Shown here: one piece after another, positions 42,424 through 51,026 of the stretch
How positions within the stretch are numbered: position 1 is the stretch's first letter
How the letters are laid out: every line of letters starts with the position of its first letter
Assembly (NCBI GenBank): GCA_016703605.1
Contig: JADJBU010000008.1
Coordinates: 124,001-188,000 of the forward strand
Source of the DNA: Candidatus Villigracilis adiacens
GTDB taxonomy: Bacteria; Chloroflexota; Anaerolineae; Anaerolineales; Villigracilaceae
DNA length: 64,000 nucleotides
Direction of reading: 5' to 3'
The notes under the pieces: generated by a model
Told to the model about the DNA's origin: nothing
Databases searched by the model: none
What the model saw: only the letters and a program-made list of their open reading frames with translations
Position numbers and translations under genes: made by a program

Positions 42424-44370
42424 TTGCAAGCATCCATGTCTCGACCCATGTCTCGTAGAGGTGAACGCGGCGCGAACCGCGGGTCCCTCGGGCGCGCCAT
42501 CCGCTATTTGATGAATTACCGGCGGCAGGCGGCGCTCCCTTATTTGTTCCTTATCATTGCCACGCTTTCCCAGTTGGCGGTGCCGCGCATGGTGCGCAAT
42601 GTGATTGACGCCGTCACTGAAGGCTATGTCGCCGACCAGGTTTTGCAGGCGTTGGATAAAATTCCCGCCGCATTCATCGGGCAGGCGCTGCCGCAGATCC
42701 TCGAGGCTACGGGGAGAGACAGTTCCCTGACGCTGGAACAGCTCAAGGTCCAGTTGGAGGCGGATGTATCCAATGCTCCGCAGGCGTTGACCACCGCCAT
42801 CCTTGCCATCATCCTCTTTGCCCTGCTGCGCGGGGTCTTCGCATTCTTACAAGCCTATTGGGCGGAGAAAAATTCGCAAGCGGTGGCGTATGACCTGCGC
42901 AACGACCTGTATGCAAAAATTCAGCGGCTCTCGTTCTCGTATCACGACAAGAATCAGACCGGGCAGTTGATGATCCGCGCGACGGACGATGTGGAAAAAG
43001 TCCGCTTGTTCATTGGGCAGGGATTGCTGCAATTGGTGGGCGCGTTGATTCTTTTGACGGGCACGCTCATCATTTTGTTCGCGACCAATACCAAACTGGC
43101 GTTTACCACGCTGCCCATTCTGCCGGTGGCGATGATTCTATTCATGATCTTTGGCGCATTGAGCCAGCCATTGTTTGCCAAAGTGCAGCAGAAACTTTCG
43201 GCGTTGAACACCATCTTGCAGGAAAACCTGGCGGGCATCAAGGTCATCAAGGCGTTTACGCGTGAGAAGGAACAACAAACCAGGTTTCGAGTCGCCGCCG
43301 ATGACAGCATGAGCCAGGCAATTACCGTGGCGCGTTTGTTCACATTCCTTTTCCCCGTGGTCTTTTTGGTCGCCAATCTCGGCCAGGCGGCGATCTTGAA
43401 TGTGGGCGGGCAGGAGATCATTGCGGGCGCGTTGAGTCTTGGCGAATGGCAGGAGTTTTCGCTTTATCTCATTTACCTGTTCCTGCCGATCGCGCAGTTC
43501 GGCTTCATCATCACCCAAATGGGACAGGCCTCCGCCTCTGCCGGGCGCATCTTTGAGATCATCGATGCAAAGTCTGATATCACCGATAAAGCCGATGCCA
43601 TCAAAATGCCCGCCGTAAAGGGACAGGTCAAATTCGAGAACGTCACCTTCCGCTATTTCGGCGGCGGGGAACCGGTGCTTTCCAATGTCACCTTTGACGC
43701 CAACCCCGGCGAGACGATCGCCCTGCTTGGCGCAACCGGTTCCGGCAAGACCACCATCATCAACTTGTTGCCGCGCTTCTACGACCCGACCGAAGGCAGC
43801 ATCACCATCGACGGGCGCGAACTGCGCGACGTGACTCTCGACTCGCTGCGTTCACAGATCGGCATTGTTTTGCAGGAGACCACGCTCTTCAGCGGCAGCA
43901 TCCGCGAGAACATTGCCTTCGGCAGATCCGATGCCAGCGACGAAGAAGTGATCGCCGCCGCCAAAGCCGCGCAGGCGCACGACTTCATCATGACCTTCCC
44001 CGAAGGCTACAACGCGCACGTCGGCGAACGCGGACAAACCCTCTCCGGCGGGCAGAAACAGCGCGTTGCCATCGCGCGCGCGCTGCTGCTCGATCCGCGT
44101 ATTCTGATCCTCGACGACTCCACGTCTGCCGTGGACCTCAACACCGAAGCCTCCATTCAAAAGGCGCTCGACGTCCTCATGAAGGGACGCACCTCCTTCG
44201 TCATCGCGCAGCGCATCAGCACCGTGATGAGCGCGGATAAGATCATCGTGCTGGATAAGGGCCGCGTGGTGGCGGAAGGCAGGCACAAGGAACTTATGGA
44301 AGAAAGCGCCATCTATGCAGAAATTTATAATTCACAAATATTGGTAAACGAACATGAACACAATAAATAA
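42424..44370 (+). CDS. ABC exporter half-transporter with degenerate ATP site (TM287/BmrC-like)
   Basis: 648 residues: six membrane segments (about 40-350) then an ATPase domain with Walker A LLGATGSGKTT and signature LSGGQKQR. The Walker B ends LILDDSTSAVD, with Asp where the catalytic Glu normally stands, and the switch reads IAQRIS, with Gln replacing His. Both changes mark the degenerate half of heterodimeric exporters such as TM287/288, LmrCD and BmrCD. The partner follows. The TTG start at 42424 is supported by AAAGGAG six bases upstream; an ATG at 42436 is the alternative. Confidence 0.92.
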   Translation: MQASMSRPMSRRGERGANRGSLGRAIRYLMNYRRQAALPYLFLIIATLSQLAVPRMVRNVIDAVTEGYVADQVLQALDKIPAAFIGQALPQILEATGRDSSLTLEQLKVQLEADVSNAPQALTTAILAIILFALLRGVFAFLQAYWAEKNSQAVAYDLRNDLYAKIQRLSFSYHDKNQTGQLMIRATDDVEKVRLFIGQGLLQLVGALILLTGTLIILFATNTKLAFTTLPILPVAMILFMIFGALSQPLFAKVQQKLSALNTILQENLAGIKVIKAFTREKEQQTRFRVAADDSMSQAITVARLFTFLFPVVFLVANLGQAAILNVGGQEIIAGALSLGEWQEFSLYLIYLFLPIAQFGFIITQMGQASASAGRIFEIIDAKSDITDKADAIKMPAVKGQVKFENVTFRYFGGGEPVLSNVTFDANPGETIALLGATGSGKTTIINLLPRFYDPTEGSITIDGRELRDVTLDSLRSQIGIVLQETTLFSGSIRENIAFGRSDASDEEVIAAAKAAQAHDFIMTFPEGYNAHVGERGQTLSGGQKQRVAIARALLLDPRILILDDSTSAVDLNTEASIQKALDVLMKGRTSFVIAQRISTVMSADKIIVLDKGRVVAEGRHKELMEESAIYAEIYNSQILVNEHEHNK

Positions 44371-44380
44371 ACCATATCCC

Positions 44381-44467
44381 GTCATTGCGAGGGCGCTCTT
44401 TGCCCGAAGCAATCGAATGACCAACTGCAAGATTTCTACATCGGGTTGTCGCCCTTCTCGCAATGAC
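44381..44467. repeat. Palindromic element GTCATTGCGAG ... CTCGCAATGAC
   Basis: Perfect 11-base terminal inverted repeats around a 65-base centre containing CCGAAGCAATC, a widely seen class of small non-coding bacterial repeat. It sits between the two ABC genes and is therefore transcribed. Confidence 0.85.
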
Positions 44468-44490
44468 AGAATGAATCAAGGCGGTGCGAA

Positions 44491-46491
44491 ATGATGCGCC
44501 CCGGCGAACTCCTCAAAGGCGACGCCCGCAAAGCCGCCAACCTCGGCGTCACGCTTGCGCGTTTTGGAAAATATTTTGGCAGGTTTTGGTATATGCTCGC
44601 GCTTGCGTTGACGCTGATCGTTGTTTCCACCTGGACGCAAGTGACGACGCCCGAACTGACAGGGCAGGCGGCGGATTGTTTCCTCGTACCCACCTCGAGC
44701 GGGGGAGGAGGCGCCTTCGCTTCTTTCTTCGGGTCGGCTGATTCTGAATCCGAAGTGTCTGCAAGCTGTTGGCTGGTCGCCGATCCCGAAACCCTGGGCG
44801 GCACACAAAAAATCATCGCCACGCTGTATCGACTCAATGATTTCGGCATCCTGAACCCAGCCGCCAACGAAGAACGCATTGCCGGGTTGTGGCGGTTGAT
44901 CCTCATCATGATCGGGCTGTTTGTGTTGGGCGCCATTGTGACGGGCATGTTGTTCTTCAGCATGTCGTGGACGGGGCAACATGTGCTGCGCGAACTGCGT
45001 TTGGATGTGTTCCATCACCTGCACGACCTCTCGCTCAGTTACTACGCCGAACACGAAGCCGGCGACCTGATGAGCCGCATTACCAACGACACCAGCGCCA
45101 TCGAGCAATCGTTCTCGTTTGCCCTCGTGCAGGTTTTCAGCGGCATTCTGCTGCTGGTATGGACGGCATACAATATGATCGTGAAAAGCGTGCCATTCGC
45201 CCTGCTTTCGCTTGCCATCGCGCCGGTGATGCTGTGGGTGACGGTGTACTTCTCGAACCAGGCGCGCAAGGCTTTCCGCGTGGCGCGTGAAGAGATCGGC
45301 TCGGTCAATGCCGAATTGCAGGAGTCGATTGCGGCAGTGCGCGAAGTGCAAGCCTTCAACCGCGCCGAAGAGAACATCGAACAGTTCAAAGAGGTCAACG
45401 CCGCCAACCGCGATGCGAACGTGCGCGCCGTATCCTTCACCTCCGCGCTTGCTCCTACATTGGAAGCGCTCTCGTATGTGGCGCTCGGCATTGTGGTGGC
45501 TGTGGGCGGCTGGGCATTGCTCCAGGGCGGCACCTTCGGCGGGACGGTGGTCACGCTGGGCCTGGTTATTACCTTCCTGCAATATGTGCAGCGCTTCAAC
45601 CAGCCCATTCAGCAGATCGCCATCCTGTGGACGAATATTCAGAACGCCATCGCGGGCGGCGAACGCATCTTCAACATCCTCGACGAAAAGCCAGCTGTTA
45701 CGGATAAGCCCGACGCCAGGCCGATGAAGGAGATCAAAGGCTTGGTCGAATTCGAGAACGTGGCGCATGAATATGAAGACGGCGTGCCGGTGCTCAATGG
45801 CGTGTCTTTCACCGCCCAACCCGGCGAGACCTACGCCATCGTGGGACCCACCGGCGCAGGCAAGACCACCATCATCAACCTGCTGCCCCGCTTTTACGAT
45901 GTGACCGCAGGCTCGGTCAAGATCGACGGCGTGGATGTGCGCGATGTCACCGCCGAGTCGCTGCGCAAACAGATCGGCATTGTGTTACAGGATACCTTCC
46001 TTTTCTCCGCCTCGGTCATGGACAACGTCCGCTTTGGCAGACCCGGCGCCACCGACGAAGAAGTAATGGCAGCCATCAAACTTGCCAATGCCGACGCCTT
46101 TATCGAACGCCTGCCCGAAAAATATGAAACCGTTTTGGGTGAACGCGGGTCCGGTCTTTCACAGGGACAGCGCCAGCTGCTTTCCATTGCCCGCGCCGCC
46201 CTGGCAAATCCGCGCATTCTGATTCTCGATGAAGCGACCTCATCCGTCGATACCCGCACCGAACGCCTCATTCAGAAAGCCTTCGACCAATTGTTGAAAG
46301 GACGCACCTCCTTCGTCATCGCGCATCGTCTCAGCACCATCCGCAACGCCGATCAGATCCTGGTGCTGAAAGCCGGTCAGGTGATCGAACGCGGCAGGCA
46401 CGATGAATTGCTGGCAAGGAAAGGCTTCTATTACGACCTTTATATGAGTCAGTTCAAGAAACAGGAAGAGATGGAAGCGGAACTGGCGTAA
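44491..46491 (+). CDS. ABC exporter half-transporter with canonical ATP site (TM288/BmrD-like)
   Basis: 666 residues. Six membrane segments, with a Ser/Gly-rich extracellular insert of about 60 residues between the first two, precede the ATPase domain. Walker A VGPTGAGKTT, Walker B LILDEATSSVD with its catalytic Glu and IAHRLS with its switch His are intact. The signature is LSQGQRQ rather than LSGGQ. It pairs with the preceding half-transporter to export lipophilic drugs or lipids. Either ATG 44491 or 44494 may be used. Confidence 0.92.
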   Translation: MMRPGELLKGDARKAANLGVTLARFGKYFGRFWYMLALALTLIVVSTWTQVTTPELTGQAADCFLVPTSSGGGGAFASFFGSADSESEVSASCWLVADPETLGGTQKIIATLYRLNDFGILNPAANEERIAGLWRLILIMIGLFVLGAIVTGMLFFSMSWTGQHVLRELRLDVFHHLHDLSLSYYAEHEAGDLMSRITNDTSAIEQSFSFALVQVFSGILLLVWTAYNMIVKSVPFALLSLAIAPVMLWVTVYFSNQARKAFRVAREEIGSVNAELQESIAAVREVQAFNRAEENIEQFKEVNAANRDANVRAVSFTSALAPTLEALSYVALGIVVAVGGWALLQGGTFGGTVVTLGLVITFLQYVQRFNQPIQQIAILWTNIQNAIAGGERIFNILDEKPAVTDKPDARPMKEIKGLVEFENVAHEYEDGVPVLNGVSFTAQPGETYAIVGPTGAGKTTIINLLPRFYDVTAGSVKIDGVDVRDVTAESLRKQIGIVLQDTFLFSASVMDNVRFGRPGATDEEVMAAIKLANADAFIERLPEKYETVLGERGSGLSQGQRQLLSIARAALANPRILILDEATSSVDTRTERLIQKAFDQLLKGRTSFVIAHRLSTIRNADQILVLKAGQVIERGRHDELLARKGFYYDLYMSQFKKQEEMEAELA

Positions 46492-46499
46492 TTACAGCA

Positions 46500-46556
46500 G
46501 GCGGCAGACCTCCCTCGACAGGCTTAAGACAAACGCCCGGTCAATGGTCTGCCGCC
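46500..46556 (+). terminator. Hairpin after the ABC operon
   Basis: Eleven-base arms GGCGGCAGACC and GGTCTGCCGCC flank a 35-base loop, followed by AAAATAGGCGGGTTTTT. The T-run is 15 bases away, so it is an imperfect terminator. Confidence 0.5.
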
Positions 46557-46630
46557 AAAATAGGCGGGTTTTTGCCCATGCCGCGCCTCTCTCAGCGTGC
46601 AATGGGTATGAGAGCGCTCAAAGTTTTTTA

Positions 46631-46723
46631 TTTGGACTGCAAAAACTCCTGATTTTGCAGTCCAAAGTCGGGAGATGTCGTGGCGCCGTTGGCGCCACCA
46701 CAGCGCCGCTTTGAACTCAGCCC
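46631..46723. repeat. Dispersed repeat, diverged copy C
   Basis: TTTGGACTGCAAAAACTCC, then a hairpin (GGACTGCAAAA / TTTTGCAGTCC), AGTCGGGAGATG and CAGCGCCGCTTTGAACTC follow copy A in order. The GGCGCC-rich middle differs. Confidence 0.7.
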
Positions 46724-46783
46724 TTACAACCTTTTAGCGCACACCATGGGCATAGGTTTCGGCGCAACCTGCGCAATGTCATA

Positions 46784-46789
46784 TATAAT
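46784..46789 (+). promoter_or_regulatory. -10 box directly before ruvA (leaderless candidate)
   Basis: TATAAT ends six bases before the ruvA ATG and no Shine-Dalgarno sequence lies between, so transcription would begin at or next to the start codon. No good -35 is visible. Confidence 0.5.
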
Positions 46790-46795
46790 AGGCCC

Positions 46796-47374
46796 ATGAT
46801 CGCAACCTTACGCGGAGAAATATCCCAGATCGAAGACAACGCCCTGATCGTCGAAGTCGGCGGGGTGGGGCTGAGAGTCTTCGTCCCTGCCACTGTGCGG
46901 ACCAATGCTAAGGCGGGGGAAATCCTCTTCCTGTTCACCCATCTCGTCGTCCGGGAAGATGCGCTGACCCTCTACGGATTCGAATCCCAGACAGACCGCG
47001 ACCTCTTCAACATCCTGCTCGGCGTGGACGGGGTCGGTCCCAAGGTGGCGCTATCGGTTCTCTCCACCCTCACCTTCGAGACCATCCAACGCGCCATCTT
47101 TGCCGATGAAGAAGAACTGCTCGGCAAAGTGCCGGGGGTTGGCAAAAAGACCGCGCAAAAGATCGCCATCCACCTCAAAGACAAACTCAAACCGACAGAC
47201 GCGCTCGGCAAGATCGCCGCGCTCGCCGATTACGACAGCGAAGTCCTCGCCGCACTGACCGCGTTGGGATACTCCGTCGTCGAAGCGCAAGCCGCGCTGC
47301 AATCCCTGCCCAAAGACGCGCCCAAGGAAGTGGAGGAACGTCTGCGCATTGCGCTGCAATACATCGGTAAATGA
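46796..47374 (+). CDS. ruvA: Holliday junction branch migration protein RuvA
   Basis: 192 residues. Domain I begins MIATLRGEISQIEDNALIVEVGGVG. The two helix-hairpin-helix motifs are GVDGVGPKVALSVLS and KVPGVGKKTAQKIAIHLKDK. The C-terminal domain III (VLAALTALGYSVVEAQAAL) contacts RuvB. The tetramer holds the Holliday junction for RuvB. No ruvB or ruvC is adjacent. Confidence 0.95.
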   Translation: MIATLRGEISQIEDNALIVEVGGVGLRVFVPATVRTNAKAGEILFLFTHLVVREDALTLYGFESQTDRDLFNILLGVDGVGPKVALSVLSTLTFETIQRAIFADEEELLGKVPGVGKKTAQKIAIHLKDKLKPTDALGKIAALADYDSEVLAALTALGYSVVEAQAALQSLPKDAPKEVEERLRIALQYIGK

Positions 47375-47380
47375 TCTTAC

Positions 47381-47442
47381 CGCAGGGGCGACCCTCTCAT
47401 GCATTAAAGCGTCCTAAAAAGCTTTGGCGGATCCCCCCTACG
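47381..47442. repeat. Decayed palindromic element (GCAGGGGCGACCC family)
   Basis: The left arm GCAGGGGCGACCC is intact, while the right arm GGCGGATCCCCCCTACG has lost complementarity at several bases. Compare 12469-12497 and 34033-34091. Confidence 0.65.
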
Positions 47443-47491
47443 TATCATGTAAAGTTTAACCAAGCCTCATCTGGGGGACTTTCCTTTCATG

Positions 47492-47497
47492 TATAAT
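47492..47497 (+). promoter_or_regulatory. -10 box directly before the C39 peptidase gene (leaderless candidate)
   Basis: TATAAT lies seven bases before ATG 47505 with no Shine-Dalgarno sequence between; the -35 region is weak. Confidence 0.45.
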
Positions 47498-47504
47498 CTT
47501 TTTC

Positions 47505-48860
47505 ATGAACAGACTTAAAAATATAGATAAACGCTGGTACATCCTGATCGTCCTTGTGCTTGGCGTGATCATCGCGCTCCTCCCACCCATCCGAAGCAGA
47601 CTCTCCACCCAATACGAACTGATCCGCGCGCGCATCGTCTATTTCTTCAATCCGCCCAGCGAAGCCGTCTTCGAACCCGGCGGAGAATCAGACCCACTAA
47701 CGGTCGAAACAGCCGTCGGCACGGCAAGAGCCGAGTTCCTCCTCACGCTCACCCCCAAAGCCACATCCACCCCAAAACCCGGCCCCACCGCCAGGCCGAC
47801 GATCACATCCACGCCCGTACCCGAACAGGCCATCCTGCCCGGCGTCATCTATGTAGACCAGCACAACCGCTGGAATTACTGCGGTCCCGCCAACCTGACG
47901 ATGGCGCTCAACTTCTGGGGCTGGGCAGGCAACCGCGACGATGTTGCCAGGGTCGTCAAACCCGGCTCGCCCGATACCAAGCTCGACTTCATCCAACGCG
48001 GCTTGCCCGACAAGAACGTCATGCCCTACGAACTCGTGGACTTTGTCAACACGCAGACCATCGAATACCGCGCGCTCTATCGTCACGGCGGCGACATGGA
48101 TCTGCTCAAACGGCTGATCGCCGCGGGGTATCCCGTCATCGTCGAAAAAGGGTATTACGAACGCGACTACACCGGCAAGATCGACTGGCTCGGTCACTAC
48201 CTCTTCACCACCGGCTACGACGATGCAAAAGGCGGCTTCATCGTGCAGGATGCCTACCTCAGACCCGGCAAAGACCTGCTCAGCAAATACGAAGAATATC
48301 AGGACGGCTGGCGCTCCTTCAACTATCTTTTCATGGTTGTCTATCCCGCCGAACGCGAAGCCGAAGTGTTGAACATCCTCGGTCCCTGGGCAGATGAAAC
48401 CTGGGCGGCAAACCACGCCCTCGAACTTGCCGAAAAAGAAATCAAAACGCTCGAAGGCAACAGCCTGTACTTCGCCCTCTTCAACAAAGGCACCAGCCAC
48501 GTTGCCCTCAATCAACACTCCGACGCCGCCCCCGCCTACGACGAAGCCTTCCGCCAATACAACAACTGGGACATCTCAAAAGGCAACCGTCCCTTCCGCA
48601 TGATGTGGTATCAGACCGGTCCCTACTTCGCCTACTACAACACAAATCGTTATCAAGACGTCATCGACCTCGCCACCACCACCCTCACCAAGACCATCTC
48701 CAAACCCCATCTCGAAGAATCCCTGCTCTGGCGCGGGCGCGCCTACTACATGACCGGCAATACCACAGCCGCCGTCGCCGACTACCGCGCCGCGCTGCAA
48801 ATCCACGCGGATTGGTATTTCGCCGTGCAAGCGTTACAGGAACTCGGCCTTCAACCGTGA
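47505..48860 (+). CDS. Membrane-anchored C39-like cysteine peptidase with C-terminal TPR
   Basis: 451 residues. A membrane anchor (12-30) is followed by a Thr/Pro linker (85-115). The papain-like domain has RWNYCGPANLTMALNFWGW (catalytic Cys), GHYLFTTGYDD (His) and FIVQDAYL (Asp). C-terminal helices from about 300 (SDAAPAYDEAFRQYNN, TTAAVADYRAALQIHADW) form TPR repeats. It should act outside the membrane; the substrate is unknown. The stop overlaps the next start (GTGA). Confidence 0.83.
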   Translation: MNRLKNIDKRWYILIVLVLGVIIALLPPIRSRLSTQYELIRARIVYFFNPPSEAVFEPGGESDPLTVETAVGTARAEFLLTLTPKATSTPKPGPTARPTITSTPVPEQAILPGVIYVDQHNRWNYCGPANLTMALNFWGWAGNRDDVARVVKPGSPDTKLDFIQRGLPDKNVMPYELVDFVNTQTIEYRALYRHGGDMDLLKRLIAAGYPVIVEKGYYERDYTGKIDWLGHYLFTTGYDDAKGGFIVQDAYLRPGKDLLSKYEEYQDGWRSFNYLFMVVYPAEREAEVLNILGPWADETWAANHALELAEKEIKTLEGNSLYFALFNKGTSHVALNQHSDAAPAYDEAFRQYNNWDISKGNRPFRMMWYQTGPYFAYYNTNRYQDVIDLATTTLTKTISKPHLEESLLWRGRAYYMTGNTTAAVADYRAALQIHADWYFAVQALQELGLQP

Positions 48861-49912
48861 CGAGACTCAAACCCATCGAGTCCATTTTTATCGCCGGGCT
48901 CGCATTTGCGTTTCTCGCGCTTTGCGGTTTGATCGGTTACGCCATTATCGTTGTCGCAAACGAACCAGTAGAGGAATTACGCACACCTCAGCCTGATTCT
49001 CCCCTACCCGCCTCTCCCACCGCCGCAACCCTGATCCTCCCCACAGACTCTGCCGCGCCTCTCCCTTCCCTCGAACCGACTCTCCAACCCGAGCAGATTC
49101 CCACGCCGATCCCCTCCTTCAACGACAGCCCGCCGCCAATTGGGAAAATTGTTTTTGCCTGTTACATCCAACAGATCGACCAGATCTGCCTGCTCAACGC
49201 CGACGGCAGCGGACGCACACAATTAACCTCTCTCAAAGCCACCGCTTTCTACCCCTCCATCTCGCCGGATGGAAACACGATCTATTTTTCCTCGCGCGAT
49301 ACAGGTAACTTTGAAATCTATTCCATCGGTGTGGATGGAAACAACCTGCAAAAATTAACGAACGGCATCGGCTCACTCTACGCCCCCGAACTTTCCCCCA
49401 CCGGCGAATGGGTCATCTTCACCAACAACGGCAACGGACTCTGGCTGATGAAACCCGACGGCTCCAACCCGCATCCGCTGACGAACAAAGACGACATTGA
49501 CCCTTCCTGGTCGCCGGACGGTTCGATGATCTCGTTTGCCTCCTCGCGATCTGGCGCGCGTCAACTTTTTGTCATGAACGCCGACGGCTCGGATATTCGT
49601 CAGGTCACGAATCTCAACAACATGGGCGGGCGCAACACCTGGTCTCCCGACGGAAACCGCCTCGCCTTCTACCGCGGTCCACAGGGCGACCGTAATATTT
49701 ACATCATCAACGTGGACGGAACCGGCTTGGTCAAACTGACAGACGGCGGCGACAACCTCGCTCCCTCCTGGTCTCCCGATGGCAACTGGCTTGCCTTCAC
49801 CTCCTTCCGCGACGGAAACAACGAACTCTACATCATCCACCCCGACGGCACAGGCTTGACCCGCCTCACGAACAGCCCCATCTCCGATTGGCAGCCGCGT
49901 TGGGGAAAGTAA
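48857..49912 (+). CDS. Membrane-anchored TolB-like beta-propeller protein
   Basis: 351 residues. An N-terminal membrane segment (about 7-30) and a Pro/Thr-rich linker lead to six PD40/TolB-type repeats from residue 100 on, visible as SPDGNTIYFSSRDTGNFEIY, WSPDGSMISFASSRSG and WSPDGNWLAFTSFRDGNNEL. The propeller probably binds a partner outside the cell. The GTG start overlaps the C39 gene stop, so the two are translationally coupled. The linker style matches the TIR proteins further right. Confidence 0.8.
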   Translation: MTRLKPIESIFIAGLAFAFLALCGLIGYAIIVVANEPVEELRTPQPDSPLPASPTAATLILPTDSAAPLPSLEPTLQPEQIPTPIPSFNDSPPPIGKIVFACYIQQIDQICLLNADGSGRTQLTSLKATAFYPSISPDGNTIYFSSRDTGNFEIYSIGVDGNNLQKLTNGIGSLYAPELSPTGEWVIFTNNGNGLWLMKPDGSNPHPLTNKDDIDPSWSPDGSMISFASSRSGARQLFVMNADGSDIRQVTNLNNMGGRNTWSPDGNRLAFYRGPQGDRNIYIINVDGTGLVKLTDGGDNLAPSWSPDGNWLAFTSFRDGNNELYIIHPDGTGLTRLTNSPISDWQPRWGK

Positions 49913-50118
49913 AGGGGGCAAATATCCGACGGGTATTTCACGCGCATTCTGAACCGTTATCTGTCGACATTTCCCTGCCGCGCATCCCAAACCCAAACCT
50001 GGACAAGCCGGAAAAGATTTAACTACTGAGGGCGCAGAGAAAATCTCTGGTTAATCTCCGTGAACTCTCTGTGGTGAAAAATCCTTGCGCAAAAAATGCC
50101 GCCACAGCGCCACAGTTT
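49913..50118. other. Intergenic sequence before repeat copy B
   Basis: About 200 bases with no supported gene. GCCGCCACAGCGCCACAG at 50099-50116 resembles the GC-rich tail of the dispersed repeat and may be a fragment of another copy. Confidence 0.4.
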
Positions 50119-50245
50119 GGACTGCAAAAACCTGCCCTGAGCCTGTCGAAGGGTCTCCCGATTTTGCTCGAAAGTCGGGAGATGCCGCCACGGCGTCACT
50201 CTGCGCCGCTTTCGACTCCGTGCCTGATATGTTTTGCTTGCACAC
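50119..50245. repeat. Dispersed 103-bp repeat, copy B with a 24-bp nested insertion
   Basis: Apart from the insertion and a few substitutions it equals 14628-14730. The extra 24 bases (50130-50153, core CCTGAGCCTGTCGAAGGG) lie between GCAAAA and TCTCCCG. The uninterrupted site in copy A shows the clean junction. Confidence 0.88.
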
Positions 50246-50261
50246 CTTCAGGGAAATCCGC

Positions 50262-50290
50262 TTGACAAGCCTCCCTCCTCTACATATAAT
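50262..50290 (+). promoter_or_regulatory. Consensus promoter of the tRNA-Asn gene
   Basis: TTGACA (50262-50267) and TATAAT (50285-50290) are both perfect, with a 17-base spacer. This is the strongest promoter in the window, placed 12 bases before the tRNA. Confidence 0.92.
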
Positions 50291-50301
50291 ATCGCTCGCG
50301 T

Positions 50302-50377
50302 TCCTGGCTAGCTCAATCGGCGGAGCGAGCGGCTGTTAACCGCTAGGTTAGAGGTTCAAGTCCTCTGCCAGGAGCCA
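50302..50377 (+). tRNA. tRNA-Asn (anticodon GTT)
   Basis: 76 bases including an encoded CCA. Acceptor arms TCCTGGC (50302-50308) and GCCAGGA (50367-50373) pair fully with discriminator G. The D-arm GCTC..GAGC, anticodon stem around CTGTTAA and the T-arm GAGG-TTCAAGT-CCTC are all in place. A perfect promoter precedes it and a terminator follows. Confidence 0.96.
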
Positions 50378-50379
50378 TG

Positions 50380-50417
50380 AAAGAACCGCCTTATAATAGA
50401 GGCGGTTCTTTCTTTTA
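50380..50417 (+). terminator. Terminator after tRNA-Asn
   Basis: AAAGAACCGCCT / AGGCGGTTCTTT, a 12-base stem with an eight-base loop, then CTTTTAT. Confidence 0.9.
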
Positions 50418-50473
50418 TCAACCGCCATTTGAAATGACATTTCAGGCGATGAAAAAACAAGCGAGGAAAAACC

Positions 50474-50827
50474 ATGGAACAAGAATCTGCCGCTCCCAAG
50501 AAGTCGAACCGCCCCCTTGTCGCGCTGTTGCTTTCCATTTCATCCATCTTCTTTTGCTGTCTCTCCTTCCTTATCAGTAATCCGAATAATTTCGATGCTT
50601 ACATGGAAAATAACCCAGCCTGGTACATTGGGCAGGCGTTGATGTGCCTTGCCGGGCTTCTCCCGTTGATCGGCGCAATCCTGGGCGGACTTTCCCTCCG
50701 GGCTGGGGAAACCAACCGAAATTTTGCCATCGCCGCCCTTGTGGTGGGAATCATCGCCTTCATTGGGTCGGCGCTGATCACTGGATATGTGATGACCTTT
50801 ATCGGAATATTCGCAATATTTTCCTGA
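50474..50827 (+). CDS. Small DUF4190-like membrane protein
   Basis: 117 residues: a polar lysine-rich start (EQESAAPKKSNRP), then hydrophobic segments at about 15-34, 49-72 and 82-115, with GGLSLRAGETNRNFAIAALVVG resembling DUF4190. Similar in plan to the protein at 14814. Function unknown. Confidence 0.68.
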   Translation: MEQESAAPKKSNRPLVALLLSISSIFFCCLSFLISNPNNFDAYMENNPAWYIGQALMCLAGLLPLIGAILGGLSLRAGETNRNFAIAALVVGIIAFIGSALITGYVMTFIGIFAIFS

Positions 50828-50879
50828 GGCGGCTTTCCCGGCAGGGCAAATTGACCGCATCATCAGCCTGCGAAGTGTG

Positions 50880-50885
50880 TATAAT
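50880..50885 (+). promoter_or_regulatory. -10 box of the mini-gene
   Basis: TATAAT, 19 bases before the mini-gene ATG. TTGACC at 50851 is too far (23 bases) to be the -35, so that element is unclear. Confidence 0.5.
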
Positions 50886-50904
50886 TTGAGAAGGAGGTTT
50901 TGGA

Positions 50905-51021
50905 ATGAACTCCCTCCCTGCCAGCCATGCCGTTGCTGCGGAATGGCGCGCGCATCCCCTGGACCAGCCATGCAAGTCATTTGTGGATGGATATATGAAG
51001 AAATCCCACATCCTCGCTTGA
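50905..51021 (+). CDS. Isolated 38-residue small protein
   Basis: 38 codons starting MNSLPASHAVAAEWRAHPLD. AAGGAGG, the best Shine-Dalgarno in the window, lies eight bases before the ATG; a TATAAT box lies upstream and an intrinsic terminator begins 5 bases after the stop. Promoter, ribosome site, short frame and terminator together form a complete transcription unit. The peptide is soluble with one cysteine and I recognise no family. It could be a small protein, a leader for the TIR gene that starts 51 bases later, or an sRNA that also encodes a peptide. Confidence 0.55.
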   Translation: MNSLPASHAVAAEWRAHPLDQPCKSFVDGYMKKSHILA

Positions 51022-51026
51022 AAACC

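Noticed and set aside
44381..44467. Small protein gene between the two ABC genes
   Set aside because: The gap is filled by a palindromic repeat with perfect 11-base ends; no frame with a ribosome site.
44476..45819. 447-codon minus-strand frame opposite the second ABC gene
   Set aside because: Arg/Gln/His-rich shadow of a conserved ABC transporter gene.
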